In this document: one piece after another, positions 10,727-23,445 of the stretch | How the letters are laid out: the number at the start of each line of letters is the position of its first letter | How positions within the stretch are numbered: position 1 is the stretch's first letter | Assembly (NCBI GenBank): GCA_004352715.1 | Contig: SCFE01000088.1 | Location: forward strand, 1,272,164-1,336,163 | Origin: Hofstenia miamia | Taxonomy: Eukaryota > Xenacoelomorpha > Acoela | DNA: 64,000 nucleotides | Reading direction: 5' to 3' | Program-made: the position numbers and the translations under genes | The notes under the pieces: model-generated | What the model was told of the DNA's origin: nothing | Database searches by the model: none | What the model saw: only the letters and a program-made list of their open reading frames with translations

Positions 10727-11751
10727 GGGGAATAGGAATAAGTCATACAGGAATAAGTCATTCAGGAATAAGTCCTACAGGAATAAGTCCTACATGATTA
10801 AATCCTACACTATTACTATTAATGATTTTAATTTATTCATTTTTTATTTGTTTGGATTTTTTGTAATAATTCATTGTTTTTTGGTAATTAAATTTTTCCA
10901 TTGCTGCTCTAAGTTTCCTTTGCTGTAGTTTTGTAATTACACTAAATGTTTGAACTACTTAGGAATTATACATTAATGTAATTCATGTTCAAGGCAAAGT
11001 ACTATATGAACATATTAGTGGTTTCACGCCTATAACTGGTAATTGGTGCAATTCAAATGTGTTCAAAAAGCTGTTCAATTTATTTATGAAAATAAGGACT
11101 CAACAGGAGTTGAACCTGCATATTACCATAAGAGATGGTAGTGTTTTACACAACATGAATCTGCAAATATTTTAATGAACATTGATTTAGATATCATTTG
11201 AATAGTTAAATTCTACTTAAATATGCAATCAGAAAGGAAGAAACTATGTATAAATATTAAATAAAGCAGTTGCAATAAAAGGAAAAATTCATAGATTTGC
11301 TATAAACCTACAATCATCCATACAAATGCAAGGCTGTGCTTTCCAATATACAAGACAAATCATATTTAAGGGAACATATTTCTACTATGAAAACATTTAA
11401 TAATTAATATTTGTTTAGAATAACAAAAAAGCAAATTAACAAAAAAATTCAACAATTATTTATACATGTATTTAAAATTACCGTAAATTGATCTTCGCAG
11501 ATTAGCGCTCAACTTGCACCGCTTTCTTATATGGATAATGTCTTAAATAAATCTCATTATTTTAATGTATAAAAAATTCTCAAATATCTATAATTTTGAT
11601 CCCAATCTGTGACCAATAATTTCATATGACATTTTGCTGTGAATTCATTTAAATTTTTTGCTTATTAATGAAGAACTTAATCATGTAGGACTTATTCCTG
11701 TAGGACTTATGCCTGTAGGACTTATTCCTGTAGGACTTATTCTATGCCGTC
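10727..11751. mobile_element. Non-autonomous element with tandem-repeat inverted ends
   Basis: The 1025-bp insertion splits copy C. Its left end (10727-10800) and right end (11678-11751) are inverted copies, each made of four to five tandem 15-bp units of the form aggaataagtcctac. The outermost bases also match imperfectly (ggggaatagg against gacggcatag). It is bounded by an identical 8-bp direct repeat, TTATTTTT, at 10719-10726 and 11752-11759, which I read as the target-site duplication. The host protein alignment resumes on the far side, so the insertion boundary is well constrained. The interior is AT-rich with no transposase. An 8-bp duplication would fit hAT- or Merlin-type mobilisation, but the family is not identified. 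Confidence 0.75.
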
Positions 11752-12305
11752 TTATTTTTTCCATTGTTTGCATTGGCTTTTCTGCTTTATTGGGTGACTC
11801 CATTCTCTTGATATGGCCCTTCAGATGCCAGTTCTTTGTTTGTGTATTAATCAGGGCTAGAGCTATTTCAAATCTCTTTGCTTTCATCAGTTTGTGTCTA
11901 ACATGTTGTGAAATCAGAGGTTTTATCTCTTTATCTTCAGTTGTTAGTATCACTAGTATCCATGCTGCTGTCCTGTATTGAATTTCTTGTGCATTTTTCT
12001 CTTTGAATACTAGTTGTTGGAAATCCTTTTTTTATTTAATTCATATGCCTGATTCACTTCTGTGATTGCTAGTTCAACTGATTTGTGGAATTTTCTCAAC
12101 AGTGCTTCAATCCTTACCTCCAGCCAACTCTCCTCTGTTTTCCATTGTAATTTCATGTTTTTCCATATCTTCTGGATCTGCTGGAAGTGTTCCTGCCTCT
12201 GTGTTAGGCTGCATTTGATGAATAGTGTGTTGGCATTTTCAACACTGTCCTTATCCATGATCAGTTTTATTGTTTTTGTTTGTTTATATAAGTTGATCAC
12301 AATGC
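11752..12305 (-). pseudogene. Unrecognised family, copy C, middle segment
   Basis: On the - strand, 12300-12010 encodes FIKCSLTQRQEHFQQI and KIWKNMKLQ, and 11953-11760 encodes KRFEIALALINTQTKNW, HLKGHIKRMESPNK and EKPMQTMEK, all collinear with copy 1. One frameshift lies in a T-run near 12030. Similarity ends near 12305, inside the block equivalent to copy 1 DLFQQTKT. Divergence from copy 1 is intermediate, clearly more than copy A and less than copy B. Confidence 0.7.
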
Positions 12306-14930
12306 ATGGTAAGTTAGCTATATACTATGAAATTGCACAGTGGAATATTAACACAAATCCTCAGTTATCAAGTTAAATCTAAATAATTTCAGGGGTAAAA
12401 TATATTAGAAATACAAATGGGAACTGGCAATGTTTATTTCAATATCTCAACTATATAGAAAACAAATCGCAATACAGTCTAATGAAATTCATTTATTTTT
12501 TCAAATATACAATTATAATTTCATTGAAATGGTTTTGAGACATTAGACTTGGGGAATTAAGAATTGTTTGCTAATCCCATTACAAATATTTTGACAACAG
12601 CATTAGGACTATTCAGTACTCTATTTGATAATACTAACAACTATATTTTAAATGATAAGCATTTTTCATAGATTCAACTTTACTAAAAAAATTAGAAATA
12701 AAAATCTTAATTTTATATAAATATACAAAAAATTGAGGCTTGATATCCACTTTTTTGTATGCTTATGTGAAAATATATAAAATGAGGGCAATTTATAAAT
12801 AATTAAAATTTTGTCCTATTACTTGAAATTGATCAAGAAATTGAAGTTTACAACAATTAAATTATTATGTTATTTTTCAGTGGATTTCTGATTCAGTTTA
12901 AATATTGATTATTTGTTGTCTGAGCCTTTCTAATCAAGTTTGGTGAACTCATTTGAGTTTATGTTTAAAACATTCTGAGTACTAAAAATTTTGAATGTCA
13001 GAAATTTTGCAAAAACCAATCAAAGCAAGTAATGGAATTTGTAATAAATTGGAAATTTAAAAAATCTAGAAAATTTATAATTCAGACAACCATTGCTTTA
13101 AAAATTTCAATGATCAGTGTGCACAATTAAGATATTCATTTTTTTTTGAAAATCACCATTATTCTACATGAAAAAATTTTAAATTGATTTGAGACTGCTT
13201 TCAAGTTTAAGTTTTTCACTGCAAGTGATGAAAACTATGGTTCATGTATTAATTATTTCTCTTTATAGTTTTTCTCATTGAGCTTTACAAATGTTTTTAA
13301 TTTAAGTTTCTAACATTCCTAGTCTTAACCATGACCATTTTGATGTTGATGTCAGTGAGTCCCAAGCATAAGTTGGTTCAATAACAAATTTGAACCTAAT
13401 ACTTAAATATTTGTAATTATAAATTATTTTAATGAAATGCATTCAAATTGGGTTGACTTGGAAGAAACCACATTCAACATTATATTGGAAGTACAAAAGG
13501 GAAAATTGTGATTTTGTGTTTTAAACTTGTTATTTTCAAATTGATTTTTTGATTTCTTATAAAATGCTTTAGGATTTATCCAATAGGATTTAGTGATGCG
13601 TATTACATTTTTAATAGTTAACAAAAAGTCGAAATGCTATTTGCCGGGGGTACGATTTACATTCAAAACCGTTCAGTTAAAAGTGTTAAGATTAAGATAT
13701 CCAAATCAAATTTTTATGGATAGCACATACCATTGCATTCGAACTCATTTTGAAATTTTGTAATTGTGTTATATGATTTATTGAAAAATAGTGTTTATTC
13801 AAATGGCTAGAAAAATAATTATTTCTTTATATGATTTCAGACTTTCACTGTTGGGGTATTAGGTGCTTGATATATATTCTTTTTTACCCTTTTTTGTTAT
13901 CATTTATAAAATGTGTCACTATTAATCTCTGGAATTACACATTTGGAATGAATTTGTGATTTTTCGCAGCTCAATGATAGCTTAGATATTTTATTTTTTT
14001 GATATTTAATTATATTTTCCATTTATTATTTTTCTTATATTACATCACGTGCGTTCAAAATATAGGTTTTGAATGGACCGTAAAATAAAGTTAAGTTATA
14101 AGTTATGAATATTTTAAAATGCAACTAGCTCATCAAGACAAGCAAATCACGCATTTAACATTCAAATGTTTACACAAATATTTCTATGATCGTAATATAT
14201 AAAACTGTAATTACGCAGATTCTTAGTTCAATTATTGTTTTTTGTTTAGCTCAAGTATGAACTTTAGTAATTTTTGTTTGTATTACATAAGTGTCTTTGA
14301 TAATAACTTATGCAGGAACCTTTTTGATGGGAAAGATGTTACGTTGTTTGCAATGGTTAGCATAAAATGATTGCTGCTGTTTACATTGGTATTCACTTAA
14401 TCCTTTGCATATAAGCTAAGGTACTTTTAAATGTATGTTGGTTTTATTAAGTATTTTGCTTACGTAAAATCGTGCAGGTTTGTAATAATTATTCCTGTCA
14501 TAAGTTGGGAGGGAATCAAAATTTAATGTATTCCTATATTATTTTTTTGTAAAAGTTTATCTCACTGCCCAACGCATTCACTATTTATTAAAAATACACA
14601 AACTGTTTGAGATCATTTTAACAATGGTTTTTAAACCGAACCATTTCTGGCTGACAATTCACAAATAGAATAATTCTAAGAGCGCTTGCATTTTTCCAGA
14701 ACAATTGCTTGAATGACAATTTCCATGTATATATAGTAGGAGCTGCTAGTTACATAATAATAAGAGTCAGAGCAAATTTATTGCGCAATATATGTATACA
14801 AGATCTACAAACTAACACATGACAAAAAAATAAACATGAACAAATAACTACAAATAATATGTACAATATATAATAATATAATCAATGTTTGAGTGGATGT
14901 TTGTGTAGGTGCTCAATGTTGGATGTATGT
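12306..14930. other. Non-coding, AT-rich spacer
   Basis: About 2.6 kb with frames no longer than about 66 codons. I recognise no domain, RNA gene or structured repeat. Confidence 0.6.
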
Positions 14931-14954
14931 TTAATAATAATAATAATAATAATA
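14931..14954 (-). repeat. (ATT)n tail at the 3' end of the LINE
   Basis: Eight TAA/ATT units directly downstream of the RT frame on the - strand. The frame reads into the repeat before stopping, so the 3' untranslated region is nearly absent and the microsatellite is probably the element tail. Confidence 0.6.
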
Positions 14955-17745
14955 GTCCCCTAATGTATACTGTTTTATTAGAAGAAATTGTTTCAATTTT
15001 TTTCTAAACTTTTTATAGTTTTTTTCTATTCGCGTTTCATAATCTAAATTATTCCATAATTTAATTAATATGTGATGAAAGCCATTATAATTTTTATCTA
15101 AACTAAAAAATTTTTGCGATCGTTCATTTAATTTAAATAGTCATTAAGGAAAAGGAGAGATGTTTGTAGAGATTTGAATTTAAATAAGATAGATAGCATA
15201 TGCATATGAATTTGATAGAACGGAGATAATATTTTATATTTATTACGATATACTGATGCTTCGTCATGCTTTTGTGCAAAGTTTAGAGTTTTTATACACC
15301 AATTAAATGTCTTTGATAGAAGCATACGATGTTTCGAATTTAGGTTAGTTAAAAGAAAAGAACAGTATTGAAAATGAGACAAACAGAAAGCATGTATTAG
15401 TGTTTTATGATAATTGCTACATGTTACATTGCGTAAGTGATAAAGATATCTAATGCCTGCAGTCATTTTTTGAATCTTATTCAGCAGAAATTTTTCAAAT
15501 GTTAATTCATTATCTATCTCCACTCCTAAATAACTGACTGATTCACTTTGCTTTATTGACTCATTATTTATCTTTAGTTCTATATCATTAATTAGATTTC
15601 TTTGTGCCTTCGGTGAAAAAATTATAAATTGAGTTTTTTCAATATTTAGTTTCAGTTGATTAATAGTAAAATAATTGTTTAATCTTTCTATATCTGTTTG
15701 GAGGTTTTTTGTAGCATCAAAAGCATTTTTTGCAGTACTTATTAGGCATGTGTCGTCGGCATATTGGTAAATGTCGCTGTGTTTAACATGTTTTATTATA
15801 TCATTTACAAAAATTGCAAATAAAATAGGGCCAAGTACAGTACCTTGGGGCACCCCACGGTCGGTCGTAACATAACTTGATTTTTTACTGTTTAATATTA
15901 CACGCTGCTGTCTATTTTTTAAGAAGTTCATAATTAAATTAATTGAGTTAACACCAAAATTATAATTTATAAGCTTGTCTTGCAAGATATCGAAATTCAT
16001 TGAATTGAATGCCTTACTTAAATCTAGTAATGCTACACAACTGCACTTATTATGAGATATATTAGACTTAATTTGTTGCGTGATCGATAAAATTGCGTCC
16101 TGGGTGCTATGCCCAGCACGAAAACCAAATTGCTTATTCGATAGGATGTTTTCAGATTTTAGGAATGCGTTTATTTGAATATACAACAGTTTTTCAAAGA
16201 GTTTGCTTAAAGGATGTGTAATACAAATGGGTCTATAATTTTTTGCGTTTAGGTTGTCACCTTTTTTATATATAGGAGTTATATCCGATTTTTTTAGTAA
16301 GTCTGGAAATTCACAATCAATAATACATTGATTAAATGCGACTAATAATTGTTCTCCAAAAATAGGAAAAAAACGTTTAATAATAAAAAATGGGAGATTA
16401 TAAGAAGCGGTTGATTTGTTGGTATCAAGTTTTTTAGCAATGTTTTCTAATTCATTGATTGTAGCAAGTCTAAAGGAAAATTGTTTTGATTGTTTGAGAT
16501 TATCAGAATTTTGTTTTTTCTTATAAGATGGGAAATTGAAATTTCCAAGTTCTTTGAATGTTGAATTTAAATGATTTAGTATTGGAGTTTTGTCTGTAAC
16601 GGTAGTATTATTGAATGTTTAATTCATTTATTTCGGATGAAAGACCTTTAGATTTTCCAATAAATTTATGGATGTATCGCCATTTTTCTCGAGTAGAATT
16701 AAATTGATTAAAGAATTTTTTCCGAGCTTTAGATAAATTGTTTGTTCTTAATTGCTTAATTACTTCCTTTGATTTTTCGTAATTGGTCCAATTAGTCTTT
16801 GTCGGCTCGGATTTTTCAAGATCAAATAATTTTATTTTAATTGACTTGATAATATTCGGTGTTTGAAAAAGGAAATTTAATTGCTTTAACCTTAACCCGA
16901 CGCTTCCTAGTTGGGGCAACAGTGTTTAATGCTTTGTAGATTTCTTTTGCAATGTAATTAATAATTTGAGGTCCAGAATTTAATATGTAAATATAATTAA
17001 ATGGGGTGTTTTTTAAGGCCTTTTCCATTTTTTCACCTGAGTAAAATAAATAGTCTCTTGCATTTATGATTTTAAATTGCTTGCTTTTAGTAGTTTTGTT
17101 ACTAATATATGTACACAGTGCATGATCACTAAATGATTCAAACATTAAAGATTTGAAAGAAATTTCAGAATTAGGAAAAAAAGTAATCAATTAAATTGTT
17201 ACGCGAGTTGGACAAACCGTATTTACACAATGAAGGTGACATGTAGCACACAATTCATTTATAGAATTTCGTTCATAAGAGTTAAATTAATTAATATTAA
17301 AGTCACCGAATATATTTAGAGAGTTATATTCATTACATATTTCAGATGTTTCGTATATTTTATAATTTAAATGTTCGACTAGACAATTTTTATTTGAATT
17401 ATAAGTAATGTTTATCAAATCTTTTTTCTCTATTGATTGTATTTCTATCCACAGCGATTCAAATATTTCGTGATTAAGTTCATATTCAGATTTACGGGTT
17501 GGCTTTAAAGATTTTGGCACAATTATCATAAGTCCAACACCTCTGCCTATTCGATTCTTAGTAAAAACCTCAAAATATTGTCGGTCTGGGTTAAACAAGT
17601 TATGGTCAATATCAGGCTTGAGCCAAGTTTCTGTAATTATGAATATTGCATTTTTTCCAATTTTTGTAATTAATTTTAAGAAATCGTTTTTGTTTGCATT
17701 AAGACTTCTAGCGTTAGTATATATATATATATTTGAAGTTATCAG
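14955..17745 (-). pseudogene. LINE ORF2: apurinic-type endonuclease plus reverse transcriptase
   Basis: The protein nicks target DNA and reverse-transcribes the element RNA by target-primed reverse transcription. The endonuclease starts near 17740 (NARSL), followed by ITETWLKPDIDHNLF, RIGRGVGLMIIV, the FGDFNIN motif (about 17300) and SDHALCTYI (about 17110). RT follows: KQFGFRAGHSTQDAI (about 16130), LDLSKAFNSMNFDIL (motif A), GVPQGTVLGPILF (motif B) and the catalytic YADD (about 15750). The tail (KLWNNLDYETR, about 15050) is typical of CR1/Jockey-group ORF2. Frames break at several places (about 16610, 16900, 17190-17290, 15128), so the copy is inactive. Order and motifs fit the CR1-like group; exact clade is uncertain. 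ORF1 lies upstream on the same strand. Confidence 0.85.
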
Positions 17746-18000
17746 AATAGTTTTTTAATTTGAGTTCAATTTCTGTTTCACTTAGCATAGGATCTGGATT
17801 TGTTTCTATGTCACAAGAAATACCTAATAAGTTGTTTATGAATCAATGCACTTAATTTGGTAGTACACATGTAGTAATTGAGATGTGAGTGCTTTCTGTG
17901 TTGGGTTTGGATATGAGCATGCATATAATATATAGTTACATTTCGAAAAGCAAAACATATAACTAAATATTAAATAAAAAAATTTACCAGTTTGATTGAT

Positions 18001-18638
18001 TTAGGCATTTTGAGAATAGAGGGATGGGGTCGGAAGGAGACATCGACGCGTTGAGGAGCTTGTGACTTTTGCATAACAGATATAAGGAGCACGGAATGAT
18101 GAGAGAGTGATTTGGCGTGGACTGAGATGATTCTTTAAGATATGAGTCATTTGCTTGATTCCATTTCGAGAAAAATGTATTCCGTCAAGGGCTAAGAGAC
18201 TACTGTTGACAGTTCTTCGTGACAATAAGAATTTTTTGAAAACAGGGATGACGTTGAAGTTGCTGGAAGACATGCGCGATAGGACTTCGTTGAATGATGT
18301 GATTTCGTTGTAATATTGAATGTTTGCAGACAGGAGTGATTTCCAAGAAGTAGATGAAGCATGGTGAGAATTTGAGACGAATCAGTTCAACTAGATGATT
18401 GATATTGGATTTGAAGTTTTGAACATCTGTGGAATGTATAGCATCAATTAGACCAGTATTGAGGATAACAGAATTGACGTGAACTTTCGGATATTGTGAG
18501 GCTTTTCAGCAAGAAGCCTAGAGTTGTGACCAGGATAAGAATGGATTGAAGTCGTTTGATTATGTAAAAGATTATGCGACCGGACATATTTTAGAATGCT
18601 GCTTCCGACCGTCTTCGATCGGAATAGACACAATAAAT

Positions 18639-18669
<31 letters not shown>

Positions 18670-19132
18670 GTCAAGTTTTAAGTCAGCGAGGACAATCACA
18701 GGAGATAAAGTAGGAGCAGATGGAAGATTAGGCGAAGTGGAAGAAGGGCTCAGCAAAGAGGAAAAACATCAAAGATTTCTCGAAGCTCGGCAACGAGGAA
18801 ATAGCATTAATGACCTTTGAAGGGTTGATAGCCAAGATATAATTAGCAGCAGCACAAGCACGATTGAAAAGCGAGTGAAGGTTGCGATGTTTATTGGGAG
18901 AAAGTGACAACATCAGAGTGAGAGTTAATTAGAGAACTTTATGAAATCAAGTGTCAATGACCAATTTGTAAGTGAGTAAACGATTGAACAGAAGATCACT
19001 GACATGAAAGTTGAGTGACAGCGGAAGAGTGGAGAAATTTTGAAGAGCGTCCTTAAATGGCAAGGCAGAGATCCACGCTTCTGGAACCCTTCCATGGAGT
19101 GGAATAAGGCACGAGAAGACCACCAACATCAT
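18001..19132 (-). pseudogene. LINE ORF1 with SGNH/GDSL-esterase-like domain
   Basis: Upstream of ORF2 on the - strand. Around 18600-18490 the frame reads VGSSILKYV then SIHSYPGHNSRLLAEK, resembling SGNH block I (normally GDS) and the conserved YPG segment. Around 18200-18130, LDGIHFSRNGIKQMTHIL resembles block V (D-x-x-H). Esterase-type ORF1 proteins are known in CR1-group LINEs; they act on membranes or lipids in an undefined way. Earlier segments (18913-18728 and 19132-18947) are proline- and leucine-rich pieces of the same frame, interrupted by stops. A (TAA)n microsatellite at about 18638-18666 lies inside and produces an artificial leucine run. The GDS serine remains but the Asp is lost (GSS). 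Confidence 0.6.
18638..18666 (+). repeat. (TAA)n microsatellite inside LINE ORF1
   Basis: About nine to ten TAA/AAT units interrupting the ORF1 frame. Translation gives leucine or asparagine runs with no biological meaning. Confidence 0.8.
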
Positions 19133-20089
19133 TTTGATTTCTCATCCATAATTGATTATTTCTTTGTGAATTGAAATTTCTTTTGAATTTTTTGAACAGT
19201 TATTTAGTCCTAATTATTCTGATTAGGGGCTCAATAATATAAACGTTAATTACTTTTTACCTTAAATCAACTTGGATTTAGTATGCAGAATTCTTTTAAT
19301 AATTTCTATACACATGTTAAACATTGGCGTGCAAATTTTGTAAAAACCTCATTACTTTCATTTAATCTATTTCTATCAGTAAGAAGGAATTTTGTTAATA
19401 TTTGCATGTTAATATTTCCGAAAATATAGCAGATAGGTTCTTGCAGGTTTTTGCAATCGGCTATCTTTCATGTTAATATATATATATANNNNNNNNNNNN
19501 NNNNNNNNNNNNNNNNNNNNNNNNNNNNNNNNNNNNNNNNNNNNNNNNNNNNNNNNNNNNNNNNNNNNNNNNNNNNNNNNNNNNNNNNNNNNNNNNNNNN
19601 NNNNNNNNNNNNNNNNNNNATATATATATATAAATTTCTGGCTTTAAAATTTATTTTGTCTTTTAGACGATATTTCTAACGACATTAATATTTTATAGAT
19701 GCATGTATATTACTGTGGCTGCTTCCTAAATCTAAACAATGTTTTAAAAATGAGCAGGTTAATATTTATACTCCTATAATAATGGACTCGATTTTGTTGT
19801 GTTCTATACCCTCTTGCATTAGGTGTTACCATACTTTGAATGTGCTTATAATATTAAATGGTTAATTAAGGAGTGTCATATGCTAAAATTGTGAATAAAA
19901 TCATTTTACCAATGTATGATGATCAATCACATTTATTACTTATTTCGTTCCTAAAATATTAAAAACACAACATATGGTTTGTTTAAAGTTTATTCATTTA
20001 TTAAATATCTAACACAGCCCATTGAAGTCCTCGTGCATAGCACGAGCAGTTTCCTAGTAGCCGTAAATAATTTTAAATTGGATTTAGTT
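19133..20089. other. Upstream region of AK2 with a TA-flanked gap
   Basis: Non-coding. It contains (TA)n on both sides of a 131-N gap (19489-19619). No clear promoter motif could be assigned, although the AK2 transcription start should lie here. Confidence 0.5.
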
Positions 20090-20347
20090 ATGGTTTTCTC
20101 CTGGGGAAAAAAGAAGCATGAAGGCATTAGAGCAATTTTATTGGGACCACCTGGAGCTGGCAAAGGTACTCAAGCACCTCTTCTACAAGAACGGTATCAT
20201 GTTTGCCATTTGTCTACTGGAGACATGCTTCGAGCTGAGGTTGCATCAGGTTCTGATCTTGGCAAACGACTAAAGAGCGACTTAGATGCTGGAAAGCTTG
20301 TTTCCGATGATCTAGTTGTAGACTTGGTGGATTCTAACCTCGATAAG
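20090..20347 (+). CDS. AK2: Adenylate kinase 2, coding exon 1
   Basis: AK2 converts ATP plus AMP to two ADP in the mitochondrial intermembrane space. This exon encodes 86 residues: a short N-terminus, the P-loop [15 protein letters not shown], then [20 protein letters not shown], which binds AMP, and [15 protein letters not shown]. The sequence is unmistakably AK2-type ([12 protein letters not shown], MxAGKLVSD) rather than cytosolic AK1. I chose ATG 20090 because it gives a normal AK2 N-terminal length; the frame is open upstream to an ATG at 19979, so the start is not proven. The exon ends at an AAG|GT donor in phase 0, and the next codon is at 38427. All functional residues visible here are intact, in contrast to the decayed transposons around it. 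Confidence 0.93.
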
Positions 20348-22244
20348 GTTTGGAAACTAGTTTCTTATCACAATATCTAGTTTCCATATATTCGATATGT
20401 TTAAAAAACTTAGCTACTTTTACACAATTCTTGCATTTTCACTAAATTTCAATTTTCTTATATTTATTTATTGTAAAAATTATTTTGGCACAGTTGCATA
20501 TAAGACCGGATCAGGTTAGAACAAAACTATCATGAAATGAAAAGGAAGTACTACTAAAATTTACACTTAAACATAAGATGAACCATGTTCCCATTTATTG
20601 GATTATATACAAAATATTCACATACAGAACTTTTTGCAATGATTATTCTATACAGCAGGCATACCATATTAACTGTGACTATCCCTACTGTTGCTCTCAT
20701 CTACGGTTGCCAAATACATGTTGTTGATCTTAAAGTGAATAAAACGTAAATTTTCCCAAAATTTTTCAAATATTCCTTTGAAGAATAGCTGCATTACAAT
20801 GCGCATTACATTTGACATACAAAAAGATTTGAAAATGACATAAAAATTTGAGCCTATTTAGCGCAATATGTTTTTCTACGCCATTGCTCAACAAAAAATT
20901 TTACAGAAGGAATTATTTGTAATGTGCACAATGTAGCACAAAGTTAAAGAAAACTGTATGTTACAATTAACTTGTCATCTCTTTGGAACTAATGACAACT
21001 GGTATGTTCCAACTTACCCCAGTGGTCATGTTTCAACTTGCCACAACTAGATTTTTGTAACATATATTATATTTGATTAAAGTTATTGTCATGCATAAAC
21101 ATTTAAGTATTTTAATGCGTTTGATAATGAAAGAAAAAAATTTTTGATCCTCAACAATCTTAGCTCAAAGATGGGGGAATTGTGTTCTATTCTACTCTAG
21201 TACACAAAAAGTAACTTCCCACAGTAAGTCTGGAATGTATGTATTTGTGCAAATACAAAATTGCTTTTCCATGTTGAACTTTGTGAATTTTTCTGATTAC
21301 AATTTTTTCTTAATTACTGCTAAAATATAAGATCGAAATGTTCAAGATTTACCCCGCAAACACCAAAATATAATTCAGGCCTCCATATTTGTGATTCGAT
21401 GTCTACCAGGTTTTATTAGAAGCTATGCCTTCTTATTTATTGTATAACATCAATTTACACATTGAACTAAGTGTTTTAGAATGAATAAATTATTGTTGTG
21501 AAAAATGAAAACTACAATAATCATGGTTTTAGAAAGGATTTTGGAAATTATAGAAAGAATATCGACAAATGCTTCGTTTCGGAGTATGCCGGATTAGTTA
21601 TTTGTTCAATTGTTTTTGGATAGAAATCTCTAAAAAAACTTTATCATTAAGATATCGCAATAGAATGAATGCAGGTGATACTTAATAATCGACGTCCGAA
21701 ATCCCATTGTACATTGTGTATCATTGCGTCCATTTTCTGTAAGAAATAAAATTGTATGTTTTAAAAACTAAAAAACGAATGTAATGAAAGAATCAAGCTT
21801 TAGATTCACGCTGTACTATACCATAAATATCATAAATTAAATATAAATGATAATTGAATGATTGCACGTAATATATTTAAGGCTACTCATAACAGGGCAT
21901 TGTATATATACAGGATACACGAAATATTCAGAGAATGAACAAAATTATCTACATACGCGTTTATACACAAATTATTTGTAAGTTATATACTCAGGGAAAT
22001 TTCTTTGAAATACCGTTTAATGCTGAATTATCTTACTTTATATTAAAACATGTTAAAAACTTATCAAATTTTTTTGCTCTTTGTGAGCAGTTCAATAGGT
22101 CTATGTTCCATTTGTGGAACATTGCCTGGTTTTATATGCTTTTTGATCTCTATTAATATATATTTTACTAATGTAAAATTCACATTAATATGGCATTTAT
22201 TAAGGCATTTATCAAATATTTAGTGCAATTTACAAATGTTCATG

Positions 22245-23445
22245 ATATACTGGAAAACGCACTTCATGCAGGTTTACACCGCACTTTGCACAAGCCGTTT
22301 TAGAATTCATTCTGCATAATTTGCAACGGTTTTGCTTATTAGCAGGCATCAGGTAATGGTCATTATTATCAAATCCTACTGCCTCTGGAACGCTATGTCG
22401 CCCTTACATCTTTTCCTCGTAGGCTTGACGAGTGAATTCCAAAAGATCTTCTTTACAACCCAATTCACGCAAATATTCATAAATTACAAACAGTTAAATT
22501 GATCAAATACATTGCTATTCGTCACCACCATTTCTTACCACGAATTCCAATGCTATATAGGTTTAGATTTTGGTCTGCTCTGTAAGTAATATTTTACAAC
22601 TTCTTTTTTTGAATGATCTGTACCAACATATGGGAGAATATTATAGACATACTCAACAGAATTTGCTAGGACCCAAAATTTGTACCCAAAGCGTATGAGT
22701 TTTCCACGAATAAATTGTTTTGACGAATGCCTTCCATAGTATCTGCACATTGATTTATCAATGCTAAGATCCAGATCCTTTGAGAATATTCCAATTTGCT
22801 GAAAATTGTTCGCTAATTTTCTAATAAGAAGCATAACTCTAGCCATTTCGTGTAATTCATTATCTGTCAGGTGAAAGTGCATTTTTATCTCCTGAACTTG
22901 ATTTCTTGAAATTGACTTCTTGACAAAATCAACTTCACAATCATCAATTGAGTCCCAATAGAGTGGTTCTCTTGGAAACTTGTGATACTGCAATAATAGT
23001 AGCACACACATAAAAGTACGCATGATTATTTTGTTGCCTATGTATATTTCACAGATTATTGCCAAATTATTTCCTCAATATTCATGTCAAAATACTGATT
23101 TAAATATTCTACAGGTTTCAAGTTACGATATTCTAGTTAGTTATTTTCAAAATCAACGTTTGGACCAACAGTGACATTTGCTTGTTTTATAGATTAATGA
23201 GTTACCTTTTCCCATTTAGGTATTTTTGATGCTGGAGAATTCAATTCCACATCACAATCGGTGTTTGAAATATCATTTCCATATTTTATGTGCACATCTA
23301 ATTCACCAACAACATCAGTTGCTTCCATTTCTGTCATTATATTGTCATTTATATTTTCGGTATCAGAAACCTTTTCATTGTCCATTTCAGAAAACATCAT
23401 ATCATGCATGTTTTCTAATGTCAAGAAACGTTTATACTTGCTCAT
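22245..23445 (-). pseudogene. piggyBac-type transposase, internally deleted
   Basis: DDE transposase family that inserts at TTAA. The - strand shows an acidic N-terminus (23445-23194), then YWDSIDDCEVDFVKKSIS (about 22960) and the family signature GRHSSKQFIRGKLIRFGYKFW (about 22740-22670), preceded by LSIDKSM, where the first catalytic Asp is kept but the usual Glu of DESM is Lys. At the 3' end, NRCKLCRMNSKTACAKCGV (about 22345-22285) is the C-terminal cysteine-rich zinc ribbon. The section between about 22550 and 22480, which should hold the other two catalytic Asp residues, is missing. The copy is therefore dead. TTAA-flanked ends could not be fixed. Confidence 0.85.

Noticed and set aside
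10425-10928. + strand frames over copy C and the inserted element
   Set aside because: They are antisense shadows of copy C and translations of the 15-bp repeat.
18448-18756. Leucine-run frame on the - strand
   Set aside because: The leucine run is the (TAA)n microsatellite; only the flanking esterase-like blocks were kept as part of LINE ORF1.
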